The notes under the pieces were generated by a model. It worked only from the letters and a program-made list of their open reading frames with translations, had not been told where the DNA came from and ran no database searches. Source: Planctomycetota bacterium (GTDB taxonomy: Bacteria > Planctomycetota > UBA8742 > UBA2392). From it: DNA of 64,000 bases. Made by a program: the position numbers and the translations under genes. Shown one piece after another: positions 35,721 through 43,451 of the stretch (positions within the stretch are counted from its first letter, which is position 1; each line of letters begins with the position of its first letter). The stretch spans positions 372,001 to 436,000 of the forward strand of contig JAOSKM010000002.1 in assembly GCA_027493625.1 (NCBI GenBank), read 5' to 3'.

Positions 35721-35868
35721 AACGGGGGCAGGTCACTTTCGGCGAAAACCCCCACCGAACGCCGGAGGCGTTCGGTGGGGGCTAACATTGTGAGCCTGCT
35801 CCGCAGGCGAGAAACGCCGCGCGTGCAGCTTTGCGGGCCGGCATCCGCTCCCCAGATCCTGGCACTCA

Positions 35869-36231
35869 CTACCTGGCTCGCCAGGCTCTTATCGCATGCA
35901 GGAGTGTTGTGATTTCCTGGTCAACAGCGGCCTGCACCCTGGCCTTCTCGTCATCTGGCAGCCAGTCGAGTTCGTCTCGAATTGTCTCTTCGAAAACCGA
36001 ACGCCACTGCTCCACTTCTTTCGGATCCGGTAGTGTTTCCAACTCACGACGAGAGTTGAGCGCATTGATCATCGCCAGCGCAGCCAGTGCCCGATAACAA
36101 CCGCCGTTCGTGAATGAAGGCGATGCAACGAAGTCTCGAATGACTGTAAACAGCCGCTCGGCATGATCCTGCAGGAAGTCCTGAGCCTCTTCATTGTCGA
36201 ATGCGTCAGGTCCGAACGGTCGCATGTCCAT
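35869..36231 (-). CDS. DUF4259-like protein
   Basis: A 120-residue acidic helical protein. The N-terminal FGPDAFDNEEAQDFLQDHAE resembles the W/F-G-x-F-D-N-D-x-A-x-D-F opening of DUF4259 proteins, and ALAALAMINAL fits the conserved Ala-rich helix. Function is unknown. It lies just outside the IS3/palindrome block and upstream of the convergent part of the SUF operon's 3' end on the same strand, but the 30-base gap and different context make operon membership doubtful. Confidence 0.6.
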   Translation of the reverse strand: MDMRPFGPDAFDNEEAQDFLQDHAERLFTVIRDFVASPSFTNGGCYRALAALAMINALNSRRELETLPDPKEVEQWRSVFEETIRDELDWLPDDEKARVQAAVDQEITTLLHAIRAWRAR

Positions 36232-36261
36232 AATCCGCTCCGCTTGGGGGCGCCGATGCCA

Positions 36262-36837
36262 CTACATCACATTCAGCTCTAACTTGGCGGCTTCGGACAT
36301 CATGGACTTGTTCCAGGGCGGGTCCCAGACCAGCTCTACCCTAGCCTGTGTCACGCCGCTGAGCGCGCGCAGCTTCTGCTCGACTTCGCCGGGCAGGGTG
36401 CCGGCCACGGGGCAGGCGGGCGAGGTCAGGGTCATCTTCACGTGTACGTCGCCCTTCAGGCCTACGCTTACGTTGTAGATCATCCCCAGCTCGTAGATGT
36501 TGACCGGGATTTCCGGGTCGTAGATGGTCTGCAACTCGCGGATCACCGCTTCTTTTGATTGCTTGGCCTCGGCCAGCGTCAGATCGCGCGGGTTGCCCTG
36601 TTCGTCTTTCGGCAGCTTGCCCAGGTCCGGCGGCGGCAGCTCTTTGGGCGGTGCGGCCGGCGCCGTGCGCGTGCCGGGGGCGCCGCGGCTCATCAATGAC
36701 CGGTCCACCTCAACGGGCGGCGTCACGGCCTTGAGCTTGTCGGGATCGACCAGCTTGGCCGCGCCTTCGGGCTGGGGCTCGGTTTTGGGCTCGTTGCTCA
36801 TTTTGGTTTTGGCGCGGGGCCACTTGAACCAGCTCAC
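36262..36837 (-). CDS. sufT: SufT-type Fe-S cluster maturation protein (MIP18/DUF59 family)
   Basis: The 191-residue protein starts with GTG overlapping the sufS stop (GTGA). The C-terminal 100 residues are a DUF59 domain with IYDPEIPVNIYELGMIY, the conserved Cys in TLTSPACPVAGTLP and the hallmark VELVWDPPWNKSMMSEAAK. SufT helps mature Fe-S proteins under high demand. An N-terminal extension of about 85 residues, rich in Pro, Lys and Ala, is extra to the family and probably disordered. Last gene of the SUF operon. Confidence 0.88.
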   Translation of the reverse strand: MSWFKWPRAKTKMSNEPKTEPQPEGAAKLVDPDKLKAVTPPVEVDRSLMSRGAPGTRTAPAAPPKELPPPDLGKLPKDEQGNPRDLTLAEAKQSKEAVIRELQTIYDPEIPVNIYELGMIYNVSVGLKGDVHVKMTLTSPACPVAGTLPGEVEQKLRALSGVTQARVELVWDPPWNKSMMSEAAKLELNVM

Positions 36838-38066
36838 GCGAACAGTTCCTTCACCTTGTGGATGCCCTTCACCAGCGCGTCAACCTCGGCGCGCGTGTTA
36901 TAGAACGCGAAGCTGGCGCGGATGGTGGCCGGCACCTTGAAAAAGTCCATCACCGGCTCGGCGCAGTGCTGGCCGACGCGCACGGCAATGCCCTGCTCGT
37001 CCAGGATCATGCCGGCGTCCGCGGCGTGGATGCCCTCCAGCACGAAGCTGATCACGCCGGCCTTGTCTGCACTCGTGCCGATGATGCGCAGGCCTTCAAT
37101 CGCGCTTAACTGCGCCGTCGCGTACTCCAGCAGCTCGTGCTCGTAAGCTTGCATGGCATCGAAGCCGATCTCCATCAGGTACTCTAGCGCGACGCCCATC
37201 GCGATGGTGTCCGCGATGCTGGGCGTGCCGGCCTCGAACTTGTGGGGGATCTTGGCGTAGGTGGTCTTGGCGAAGCTGACCGACTCGATCATCTCGCCGC
37301 CACCGTGCCAGGGCGGCATGGCCTCAAGCACTTCCGCGCGGCCCCACAGGGCGCCGATGCCCGAGGGCCCGAAGGCCTTGTGGCCGCTGAAGGCGTAGAA
37401 ATCAACGCCGAGATCCTGCACGTCGATGCGCATGTGCGGCGCGGCCTGGGCGCCGTCCACCAGCACCAGCGCGCCGTGTTGATGCGCGGCTGCGGCCATG
37501 CGCTTGACCGGGTTGATGGTGCCGAGCGCGTTGCTGACGTGCACCACGCTGACCAGCCTGGTGCGCGGATTCAGCAGCTTCAGGTACTCGTCGAAGATCA
37601 GAGTGCCGGTTTGGTCCATGGGCGCGACGCGCAGCTTCGCGCCGGTCTGCTCGCACAGCATCTGCCAAGGCACGATGTTGCTGTGGTGCTCCATGGCGGT
37701 GATCACGATTTCGTCGCCGGCCTTGAGGCTGCTGCGCCCCCAGGCCTGTGCCACCAGGTTAATGGCCTCGGTGGTGCCGCGCACGAAGATGACTTCGCGG
37801 TCTTCGGGCGCGTTCAGGAAGCGCTGCACGCTGCGGCGGGCCTGCTCGAACTTGTCGGTGCAGATGGCCGACAGCTCGTGGGCGGCGCGGTGCACGTTGG
37901 CGTACTCGCGCTCGTAGGTGTTGCGGATGGAGTCGATCACGCAGCGCGGCTTCTGGGCCGATGCGCCGTTGTCCAGGTAAACCAGCGGCTTGCCGTGCAC
38001 CTCACGCGCCAGGATCGGAAAATCCGCGCGCAACTTCTGTACGTCGAATGTCTTCACTTCAGTCAT
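36834..38066 (-). CDS. sufS: Cysteine desulfurase SufS
   Basis: SufS is a PLP-dependent group II desulfurase that takes sulfur from cysteine as a persulfide and passes it to SufE (gene at 42387). The 410-residue length is normal. Visible: YLDNGASAQKP near the N-terminus, the PLP lysine in FSGHKAFGP and the active Cys in RVGQHCAEP. The start at 38066 is chosen over 38081 because the family begins there. Upstream lies a GxxExxY-carrying palindromic insertion separating it from sufD. Confidence 0.95.
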   Translation of the reverse strand: MTEVKTFDVQKLRADFPILAREVHGKPLVYLDNGASAQKPRCVIDSIRNTYEREYANVHRAAHELSAICTDKFEQARRSVQRFLNAPEDREVIFVRGTTEAINLVAQAWGRSSLKAGDEIVITAMEHHSNIVPWQMLCEQTGAKLRVAPMDQTGTLIFDEYLKLLNPRTRLVSVVHVSNALGTINPVKRMAAAAHQHGALVLVDGAQAAPHMRIDVQDLGVDFYAFSGHKAFGPSGIGALWGRAEVLEAMPPWHGGGEMIESVSFAKTTYAKIPHKFEAGTPSIADTIAMGVALEYLMEIGFDAMQAYEHELLEYATAQLSAIEGLRIIGTSADKAGVISFVLEGIHAADAGMILDEQGIAVRVGQHCAEPVMDFFKVPATIRASFAFYNTRAEVDALVKGIHKVKELFA

Positions 38067-38072
38067 GGGTTC

Positions 38073-38536
38073 AGGAACCACGGGTAAACACAGGTAAACA
38101 CTGCTCAGTTACCGTCTACATAGCGTCGCACATCGATCCGCGGCTTCCCGAAGTTGATCAACCCGATCAGCCACAACGGGCTTGCCTTCAGGTAATTCAG
38201 AGTGATGGCTTCGTGGATCGAGTCCAGCTCCCGGACGGTCTTCAACTCGACCATCACGCAGTCCTCGACGAACAGGTCTACGACGTACTCGCCGACAACA
38301 CTTTCTTCGTACATCACCTTCAACGGATGCTGCTGTACAACTTTCAAACCGCGTTTGCGCAACTCAATGGTCAGGGCGTTCTCGTACACCTTCTCCAGGA
38401 ATCCCGGCCCCAGCGTGTTGGCGACCTTGTATGCGGAGTCCTTGATTGCCTCCCAGAATTCATTGCAACGGGCCTTGAACTCGGCTGTGAACGTCTTACT
38501 TCTCACCGTGTTTCCCCGTGTTCACCCGTGGTTCCT
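38073..38536. mobile_element. Inverted-repeat-bounded insertion carrying a GxxExxY gene within the SUF operon
   Basis: The left arm 38073-38101 and right arm 38508-38536 are 29-base inverted repeats with about four mismatches; both contain AGGAACCACGGGT. The unit fits exactly between the sufD stop (the right arm overlaps it by two bases) and sufS. It encodes one small protein in operon orientation and no transposase. It resembles the empty word-type inverted repeats elsewhere in the window but has a gene as spacer. Confidence 0.7.
38105..38506 (-). CDS. GxxExxY-family protein
   Basis: The 133-residue protein carries the family signature GFLEKVY (in LGPGFLEKVYENAL). A D-x(n)-ExK pattern (VVDLFVEDCVMVELKTV) is reminiscent of PD-(D/E)xK nuclease folds. 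The biochemical function of the family is not established. It is inserted between sufD and sufS on the same strand and bounded by inverted repeats, so it is probably passenger DNA rather than part of Fe-S assembly. Confidence 0.85.
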   Translation of the reverse strand: MRSKTFTAEFKARCNEFWEAIKDSAYKVANTLGPGFLEKVYENALTIELRKRGLKVVQQHPLKVMYEESVVGEYVVDLFVEDCVMVELKTVRELDSIHEAITLNYLKASPLWLIGLINFGKPRIDVRRYVDGN

Positions 38537-39842
38537 AACCGTCCAGCAGCCCGTGAAATCTTTCGGCCAGCTGCGCTTCCAGCGCCTGCTTCAGCGGCTC
38601 GATCCTGATCTGCTCGATGACGTCGTTGGCGAACGCGTAGGTCAGCAGGTTGCGGGCGGTCTGCTCGTTCAGGCCCCTTGAGCGCAGGAAGAAGATCGCG
38701 TCGCGGTCGAGCTGGCCCGAGGTCGCGCCGTGGCTGCACTTCACGTCGTCGGTGTAGATCTCGAGCTGCGGTTTGGTGTCCACCTTCGCGTCGTCGCTGA
38801 GCAGCAGGTTGTTGTTCTGCTGCTGCGCGTCCGTGCCGTTGGCCCCCGGCCGTACGATCACCTTGCCGCTGAATACGCTGCGCGACTTGTCGTCCACCAC
38901 CGCTCGGTACAGCTGGCGGCTGCGGCCGTGGGGGCGCACGTGGTCAACCTCGATGTGATTGTCAAAGTGCTGGCTGCCGCGGCCGAGCACCAGGCCGTTG
39001 AGCACGCACTCCGCGCCCTCGGCCGCGAGCACGGCGTGCACGTCGTTGCGCGCCAGGCCTGCGCCCAGGCAGATGCAGTGCGAGGTTACGCTCGCGTCGC
39101 GCTCGACGTGGACTTCGTTGTGGCCCACGTGGCTGGTTGCGTCGCCCTCGCGCAGCAGTTTGGCGTGGCGGATCTTGGCGTTGCCCTTGGCGACGATCTC
39201 GCTGACCGAGTTCACGAAACGGGGCGCTGATCCAAGGCCCACGAAGCTCTCCACCACCCGTAGCTCGACGCTTTCGCCCGCGAACACCAGCGTGCGCGTG
39301 GAGCTTTCGGCCGGGCCGTTGCCGTCGGTGCTCACGTACAGCACGTGTACGGGCGTCTCGAGTGCCAGGCCGTTGCCGGCGCGGATGTAGGCGCCGTCCG
39401 TGAACAGCGCGGTGTTGAGCGCTGTGAAGGGGCTGGTGTAGGCCGCGTAGCGCCCCAGCTTGAGCTGCAGGGCTTCTTCCGAATCCAGCATGCGGCTGAT
39501 CGGCTGCACCACCAGGCCTTCCGGCAGGGGCGGCAGCTTGCACAGGTTCTCGGCGAAGTGGCCGTTGACGAACACCAGGCGGATTTCGTCGTCGGCCAGC
39601 AGATAGGGCTTGAGATCGGCCTCGCTGATGCGCGCGGGCGCGGCGGGCGCCCACTGGTTGCCTGCGATGGATTTCAGGCTGGTCCAGCGCCACTCCTCGT
39701 GCTTCACGGTGGGCAAGCCCAGCGCGCGGAAATTCTCGAAGGCTTCCTCGCGCAGTTCCGACAGCCAGCCGGGCTCTTGCGGCAAAGCCTTGCGCAGGGC
39801 GGCGTAGGTGGGGGCGAAGCCGTTTTCGGTGGTTGCCGTCAT
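38535..39842 (-). CDS. sufD: Fe-S cluster assembly scaffold subunit SufD
   Basis: SufD pairs with SufB and SufC in the SufBC2D scaffold. The 435-residue protein has the N-terminal helical part (EEWRWTSLKSI) and the right-handed beta-helix (SHVGHNEVHVERDASVTSHC). The C-terminal signature is KCSHGATSGQLDRDAIFFLRSRGL (in parts) with the conserved His-Gly-Ala. The ATG at 39842 is preferred; a longer frame runs through a palindrome. It is separated from sufC by that 39-base palindrome and from sufS by the GxxExxY insertion. Confidence 0.95.
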   Translation of the reverse strand: MTATTENGFAPTYAALRKALPQEPGWLSELREEAFENFRALGLPTVKHEEWRWTSLKSIAGNQWAPAAPARISEADLKPYLLADDEIRLVFVNGHFAENLCKLPPLPEGLVVQPISRMLDSEEALQLKLGRYAAYTSPFTALNTALFTDGAYIRAGNGLALETPVHVLYVSTDGNGPAESSTRTLVFAGESVELRVVESFVGLGSAPRFVNSVSEIVAKGNAKIRHAKLLREGDATSHVGHNEVHVERDASVTSHCICLGAGLARNDVHAVLAAEGAECVLNGLVLGRGSQHFDNHIEVDHVRPHGRSRQLYRAVVDDKSRSVFSGKVIVRPGANGTDAQQQNNNLLLSDDAKVDTKPQLEIYTDDVKCSHGATSGQLDRDAIFFLRSRGLNEQTARNLLTYAFANDVIEQIRIEPLKQALEAQLAERFHGLLDG

Positions 39843-39856
39843 GTCAGTCACCAAAA

Positions 39857-39895
39857 GGGTCAGGCACCATTTTCTGTGAAAATGGAGCCGGACCC
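39857..39895. repeat. Palindrome GGGTCAGGCACCATTTTC between sufC and sufD
   Basis: The left arm 39857-39874 and right arm 39878-39895 pair over 18 bases with two mismatches and loop TGT. This is a REP-like word family distinct from the others in the window. It touches the sufC stop codon and lies in the sufD leader, so it may affect the relative expression of the two. Confidence 0.8.
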
Positions 39896-40662
39896 TACGC
39901 CGAGGCGGCCTCCTCTTCGATCCAGGCGTAGCCCTTGTCCTCAAGCTCCAGCGCCAACTGCTTGCCGCCGGACTTCACCACGCGGCCGTCGAGCAGCACG
40001 TGCACGAAGTCGGGCTCGATGTAATTCAGCAGGCGCTGGTAGTGCGTCACCAGCAGGAAGGCGCGCTCCGGGCTGCGCAGGCTGTTCACGCCGGCTGCTA
40101 CGGTTTTCAGGGCATCAATGTCGAGGCCGGAGTCGGTCTCGTCCAGGATCGCCAGGGTGGGCGCCAGCATCGCGAGCTGGAAGATCTCGTTGCGCTTCTT
40201 TTCGCCGCCCGAGAAGCCCTCGTTGACGCTGCGGTTCAGCAGGGCCTGGTCGATGTCCACCAGCTTCGCCTTCTCCTTCACCAGCGCCAGGAACTCGGCG
40301 CCGGAAAGCTCGGCCTCGCCGCGCGACTTGCGCTGGGCGTTCAGCGCGCTGCGCAGGAAGTACAGGTTGCTGACGCCCGGCACCTCCACGGGGTACTGGA
40401 AGGCCAGGAAGATACCCGCGCAGGCGCGCTCTTCAGGCTCGTCCTGCAGGATGCTGCGACCCTTGAACAGCACGTCGCCGCCGGTGACCTCGTAATCCGG
40501 GTGGCCGGCGATCACCTTGGTCAGCGTGCTCTTGCCGGAGCCGTTGGTGCCCATGATGGCGTGCACCTCGCCGGCGTTGATGGAGAGGGAAAGGCCGTGC
40601 AGGATCTCCGTGCCGTCCACGGAGGCATGCAGGTCGCGAATTTCAAGCAATGGCGTAGTCAT
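39895..40662 (-). CDS. sufC: SUF ABC-type ATPase SufC
   Basis: The 255-residue ATPase has Walker [10 protein letters not shown], the signature motif [11 protein letters not shown] and Walker [16 protein letters not shown], all as in SufC. It drives conformational change in the SufBCD scaffold during cluster assembly. Order in the operon is sufB-sufC-sufD. A word-type inverted repeat lies between sufB and sufC. Confidence 0.97.
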   Translation of the reverse strand: MTTPLLEIRDLHASVDGTEILHGLSLSINAGEVHAIMGTNGSGKSTLTKVIAGHPDYEVTGGDVLFKGRSILQDEPEERACAGIFLAFQYPVEVPGVSNLYFLRSALNAQRKSRGEAELSGAEFLALVKEKAKLVDIDQALLNRSVNEGFSGGEKKRNEIFQLAMLAPTLAILDETDSGLDIDALKTVAAGVNSLRSPERAFLLVTHYQRLLNYIEPDFVHVLLDGRVVKSGGKQLALELEDKGYAWIEEEAASA

Positions 40663-40667
40663 ACAGC

Positions 40668-40745
40668 GGGTTCCAGGTGTCAGGTTTCAGGTTTCAGGGA
40701 AAGGCCGGGTGTGCTGACACCTGAAACCTGTCCCCTGTAACCTGT
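40668..40745. repeat. Inverted repeat, CAGGTTTCAGG word family (copy 3), between sufB and sufC
   Basis: The left arm 40668-40699 (ggttccaggtgtcagg, tttcaggtttcaggg) and right arm 40716-40745 (acacctgaaacctg, tcccctgtaacctgtg) are reverse complements with few mismatches. The short spacer of about 16 bases makes a strong hairpin in the operon mRNA. The arm lies directly after the sufB stop. Confidence 0.85.
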
Positions 40746-40746
40746 G

Positions 40747-42189
40747 TTATCCCACAGCGCCTTCCAGTTTCACGCCCAGCAGTTTCTGGGCCTCCACGGC
40801 GAATTCCATCGGCAGCTCGCTAAGCACGTCCTTGCAGAAGCCGTTCACGATCATGCTGACCGCGTCCTCTTCGCTCAGGCCGCGCTGGCGCAGAAAGAAA
40901 ATCTGGTCGTCGCTGATCTTGCTGGTGCTCGCCTCGTGCTCGACCACGGCCGTGGGGTTGGCGCTTTCGATGTAGGGCGTGGTGTGCGCGCCGCAGGTGC
41001 CGCCGATCAGCAGGCTGTCGCAGACGCTGTAGTTTCGCGCGCCCGTGGCGCCCTTCATGATTTTCACCAGGCCGCGGTAGGTCTGGTCCGCGTGGCCGGC
41101 GCTGATGCCCTTGCTGACGATGGTGCTCTTGGTGTTCTTGCCGATGTGAATCATCTTGGTGCCGGTGTCAGCCATCTGGCGGTCGCGCGTCAGGGCCACG
41201 CTGTAGAACTCGCCCACGCTGTTGTCGCCCTTGAGAACGCAGCTCGGGTACTTCCAGGTGATGGCGCTGCCGGTCTCCACCTGCGTCCAGGAGATCTTGG
41301 CGTTCTCGCTGGCCATGCCGCGCTTGGTGACGAAGTTGTAGACGCCGCCCTTGCCGTCCTTGTCGCCCGGGTACCAGTTCTGCACGGTGCTGTATTTAAT
41401 ATGCGCGCCCTTAAGGGCGACCAGTTCCACTACTGCGGCGTGGAGTTGGTTCTCGTCGCGCTGGGGCGCGGTGCAGCCTTCCAGGTAGCTGACGTAGGCG
41501 CCCTCGTCGGCGATTAACAGCGTTCTTTCGAACTGGCCGGTGCCGGCGCTGTTGATGCGGAAATAGGTGCTCAGCTCCATGGGGCAGCGCACGCCGGGCG
41601 GGATGTAGCAGAAGCTGCCGTCCGAAAACACCGCGCTGTTCAGGGTGGCAAAGTAGTTGTCGGTGTAGGGCACCACGCTGCCGAGGTACTTCTTCACCAG
41701 TTCGGGGTGGTCCGTCACGGCCTCGCTGAAGCTGCAGAAGATGATGCCCTGCTTCGAGAGTTCCTCGCGGAAGGTGGTTTTCACGCTGACGCTGTCGAAG
41801 ACGGCGTCCACGGCCACGCCGCTCAGGCGCTTCTGCTCGTCGAGGCTGATACCCAGCTTCTCGAAGGTTTCCAGCAGTTCGGGGTCCACTTCGTCGAGGC
41901 TGCTGACCTCGGGTTTCTTCTTGGGCGCCGAGTAGTAGATGATGCCCTGGTAGTCGATCTTCGGGTACTTGGGCTTCTGCCACTCAGGCTCGCGCATGGT
42001 CAGCCAGTGGCGGAAGGCGCGCAGGCGCCATTCCGTCAGCCACTCCGGCTCGTGCTTCTTGGCCGAGATGGCGTGCACGATGTCTTCATTCAGGCCGGGC
42101 GGGAGCTGGTCGGCGTCAACGTGGCTGACCCAGCCGTGCTTGTACTCCTGCTGGGCGAGTGCCTCTATGCTTTCGTTCGTGTCCGGCAT
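40747..42189 (-). CDS. sufB: Fe-S cluster assembly scaffold subunit SufB
   Basis: SufB is the main scaffold on which the nascent cluster forms. From the ATG at 42189 the protein has 480 residues, the usual length. Typical segments: [62 protein letters not shown] and the C-terminal [20 protein letters not shown]. First gene of the minus-strand SUF operon. A palindromic operator lies about 90 bases upstream, shared with divergent sufE. Confidence 0.97.
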   Translation of the reverse strand: MPDTNESIEALAQQEYKHGWVSHVDADQLPPGLNEDIVHAISAKKHEPEWLTEWRLRAFRHWLTMREPEWQKPKYPKIDYQGIIYYSAPKKKPEVSSLDEVDPELLETFEKLGISLDEQKRLSGVAVDAVFDSVSVKTTFREELSKQGIIFCSFSEAVTDHPELVKKYLGSVVPYTDNYFATLNSAVFSDGSFCYIPPGVRCPMELSTYFRINSAGTGQFERTLLIADEGAYVSYLEGCTAPQRDENQLHAAVVELVALKGAHIKYSTVQNWYPGDKDGKGGVYNFVTKRGMASENAKISWTQVETGSAITWKYPSCVLKGDNSVGEFYSVALTRDRQMADTGTKMIHIGKNTKSTIVSKGISAGHADQTYRGLVKIMKGATGARNYSVCDSLLIGGTCGAHTTPYIESANPTAVVEHEASTSKISDDQIFFLRQRGLSEEDAVSMIVNGFCKDVLSELPMEFAVEAQKLLGVKLEGAVG

Positions 42190-42281
42190 GGCTGCTCTCG
42201 GGCCTTGGACGCCAGCGGGGCCCATATTGGACCCCTGCAGTCCTGTTTAGCGCCCTCTTGTTTCCCGGCAAGGGATAAACT

Positions 42282-42296
42282 GGACTAAATTAGTCC
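42282..42296. promoter_or_regulatory. Perfect palindrome matching the IscR/Rrf2 type-1 core
   Basis: GGACTAAATTAGTCC is a 15-base perfect palindrome. Its inner part fits the published E. coli IscR type-1 core GACTRWWWYAGTC at every position. It lies in the divergent sufB/sufE intergenic region, where a Fe-S-sensing Rrf2 regulator would act. No Rrf2 gene is in the window. Confidence 0.72.
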
Positions 42297-42386
42297 TTTA
42301 TTCCGCCGCCGCCCTGATTAAAGGAAGAAGGCGCGCAGAACATTATGGTATCAGGATGAAAAGGTCCTTACAGCAACGGGTTTAGG

Positions 42387-42818
42387 ATGGATATCCAGCA
42401 ACGCCAGCAGCAGATCATCGACGAGTTCTCCGCCATGCCCGAATGGGAGGAGCGCTACAAGCGCATCATCCAGTACGGCCGTGAACTCGCGCCCATGGAT
42501 GATCAGCACAAGACCGACAAGAACAAGGTGAAGGGCTGCCAGAGCACGGTGTGGCTGCACGCGGAGTTGAAGGACGGTGTGGTGCACTTCCAGGGTGACA
42601 GCGACGCCATGATCGTGCGCGGGCTGATTGCGTTGTTGATGAAGGTGTATTCCGGCGCAACGCCTGAAGAAATTGTCAAAACGCCGCCGGATTTTGTCGT
42701 TGCCACCGGCTTGGCCGGACATTTATCTCAGACGCGGGCGAACGGCCTTGCCGCGATGGTGAAGCAGATCAAGATGTACGCGGCCGTGTTCCAGGCCATG
42801 CAGAAACAAGGGCGCTGA
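42387..42818 (+). CDS. sufE: Sulfur acceptor protein SufE
   Basis: SufE accepts the persulfide from SufS and delivers it to SufB. The 143-residue protein has the catalytic Cys in NKVKGCQSTVWL (about residue 50) and the helical C-terminal half (GLAGHLSQTRANGLAAMV). It is divergent from sufB and shares the palindromic operator region. The SD is weak (TTAGG adjoining the ATG). Confidence 0.95.
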   Translation: MDIQQRQQQIIDEFSAMPEWEERYKRIIQYGRELAPMDDQHKTDKNKVKGCQSTVWLHAELKDGVVHFQGDSDAMIVRGLIALLMKVYSGATPEEIVKTPPDFVVATGLAGHLSQTRANGLAAMVKQIKMYAAVFQAMQKQGR

Positions 42819-42821
42819 AGC

Positions 42822-43133
42822 ATGTTGGACAAGCACCTGGCAGAGCTGCGCGACAAGCTGTCGGCCAACGACTGGAAGGTCGTGAGCGAGACCACGGCCG
42901 AGGGCGGCAAACCGGTGTTCTGGCAGGTGCAGCGCAAGGCGGGGCACGGGCCGTTTCACCTGGAGTTCGAGTCTTTCGATAAAGGCGAACCCGCACCCAT
43001 CGAGCAGGGCTACGGCGTGCGCATCCGCGAGCTGAGGCAGACCAGCATCTACCTCTACCGCAAGCGCAACGAGCAAGCCTGGCACCGCGTACTCGACGAG
43101 CTGGTAACAGCACTCGACGAGCTGGAACGCTAG
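42822..43133 (+). CDS. Hypothetical protein downstream of sufE
   Basis: A 103-residue charged protein starting three bases after the sufE stop, so it is translated from the same mRNA. It has an alpha-beta-beta pattern (KHLAELRDKLSANDWKVV, FHLEFESFD, QTSIYLYRKR) without known motifs. Its position suggests a link to Fe-S assembly, but this is inference only. Confidence 0.65.
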   Translation: MLDKHLAELRDKLSANDWKVVSETTAEGGKPVFWQVQRKAGHGPFHLEFESFDKGEPAPIEQGYGVRIRELRQTSIYLYRKRNEQAWHRVLDELVTALDELER

Positions 43134-43183
43134 GGATTCCGGTTTCTCGATCGCGGGCGTTACCTGCAACGCAACTACCGATT

Positions 43184-43264
43184 AACCACGAAGGGCCACG
43201 AAGGACCACGAAGAGCCCAGCCAGGTTCGGCAGTTCTTCGTGGTTCTTGGTGCGCCTTCGTGGG
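43184..43264. repeat. Inverted ACCACGAAGG word repeat upstream of the trp leader
   Basis: The left arm 43184-43215 (aaccacgaagggccacg, aaggaccacgaag) and right arm 43234-43264 (cttcgtggttcttgg, tgcgccttcgtggg) are approximate reverse complements. It belongs to the word-type inverted repeats of this window with yet another word. Confidence 0.8.
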
Positions 43265-43345
43265 CAATCGTTTTGAAGTTCTCAGGGATTGCTTGAAGCT
43301 TCATGCGTTTGCTGCGGGTTTTTCTTGGGTGCTTCGAAAAGAAGT

Positions 43346-43374
43346 TTGCGCTGCAACCAACCAGGTCGTACTTA
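43346..43374 (+). promoter_or_regulatory. Candidate promoter of the trp leader
   Basis: A -35-like TTGCGC (43346-43351) and -10-like TACTTA (43369-43374) are spaced by 17 bases. The predicted start falls at about 43381, within a few bases of the leader ATG at 43383, so the leader peptide mRNA would be nearly leaderless. Confidence 0.45.
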
Positions 43375-43382
43375 CTAACGCC

Positions 43383-43451
43383 ATGAATACGCGCACGAAC
43401 AACTTTGCTTGGCAGTGGTGGACCCCCGATCCCGGGTGGTGCGCCGCGTAG
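43383..43451 (+). CDS. trpL: trp leader peptide
   Basis: A 22-residue ORF containing four Trp codons (codons 10, 12, 13 and 19; peptide segment FAWQWWTPDPGWC). It stands 74 bases before trpE and ends 22 bases before an intrinsic terminator. This is the arrangement of classical ribosome-mediated trp attenuation. Four Trp in 22 residues is far above chance. No SD is visible. Confidence 0.88.
   Translation: MNTRTNNFAWQWWTPDPGWCAA

Larger units (their letters stand above)
34522..35735 (+). mobile_element. IS3-family insertion sequence with 4-bp target duplication
   Basis: The 1,214-bp element has imperfect terminal inverted repeats: left TGGTCTGCTCCCCG from 34522, right end reading TGACCTGCCCCCG as reverse complement from 35735. 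CTTT flanks it on both sides (34518-34521 and 35736-35739), a 4-bp target duplication as in the IS407/IS51 group. Both ORFs are intact and the duplication is perfect, so insertion looks recent. Confidence 0.9.
34385..35816. repeat. Nested compound palindrome cluster (BIME-like), copy 2, split by an IS3 element
   Basis: Outer arms: GCCTGCGGAGCAGGC (34385-34399) and GCCTGCTCCGCAGGC (35802-35816), reverse complements and each itself a hairpin. Next in: CCCCCGGC/GCCGGGGG (34413-34432) and the CCCCCACCGAACGCC hairpin (35750-35781). Core: GAGGCGCGGAGCGCCGGCACA (34455-34475) with TGTGTCGGCGCTCCGCGCCTC (34490-34510), paired in two halves. Ordering and words match copy 1 at 19159-19394. The IS3 element lies between the core and the right-hand hairpin. 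Confidence 0.8.
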
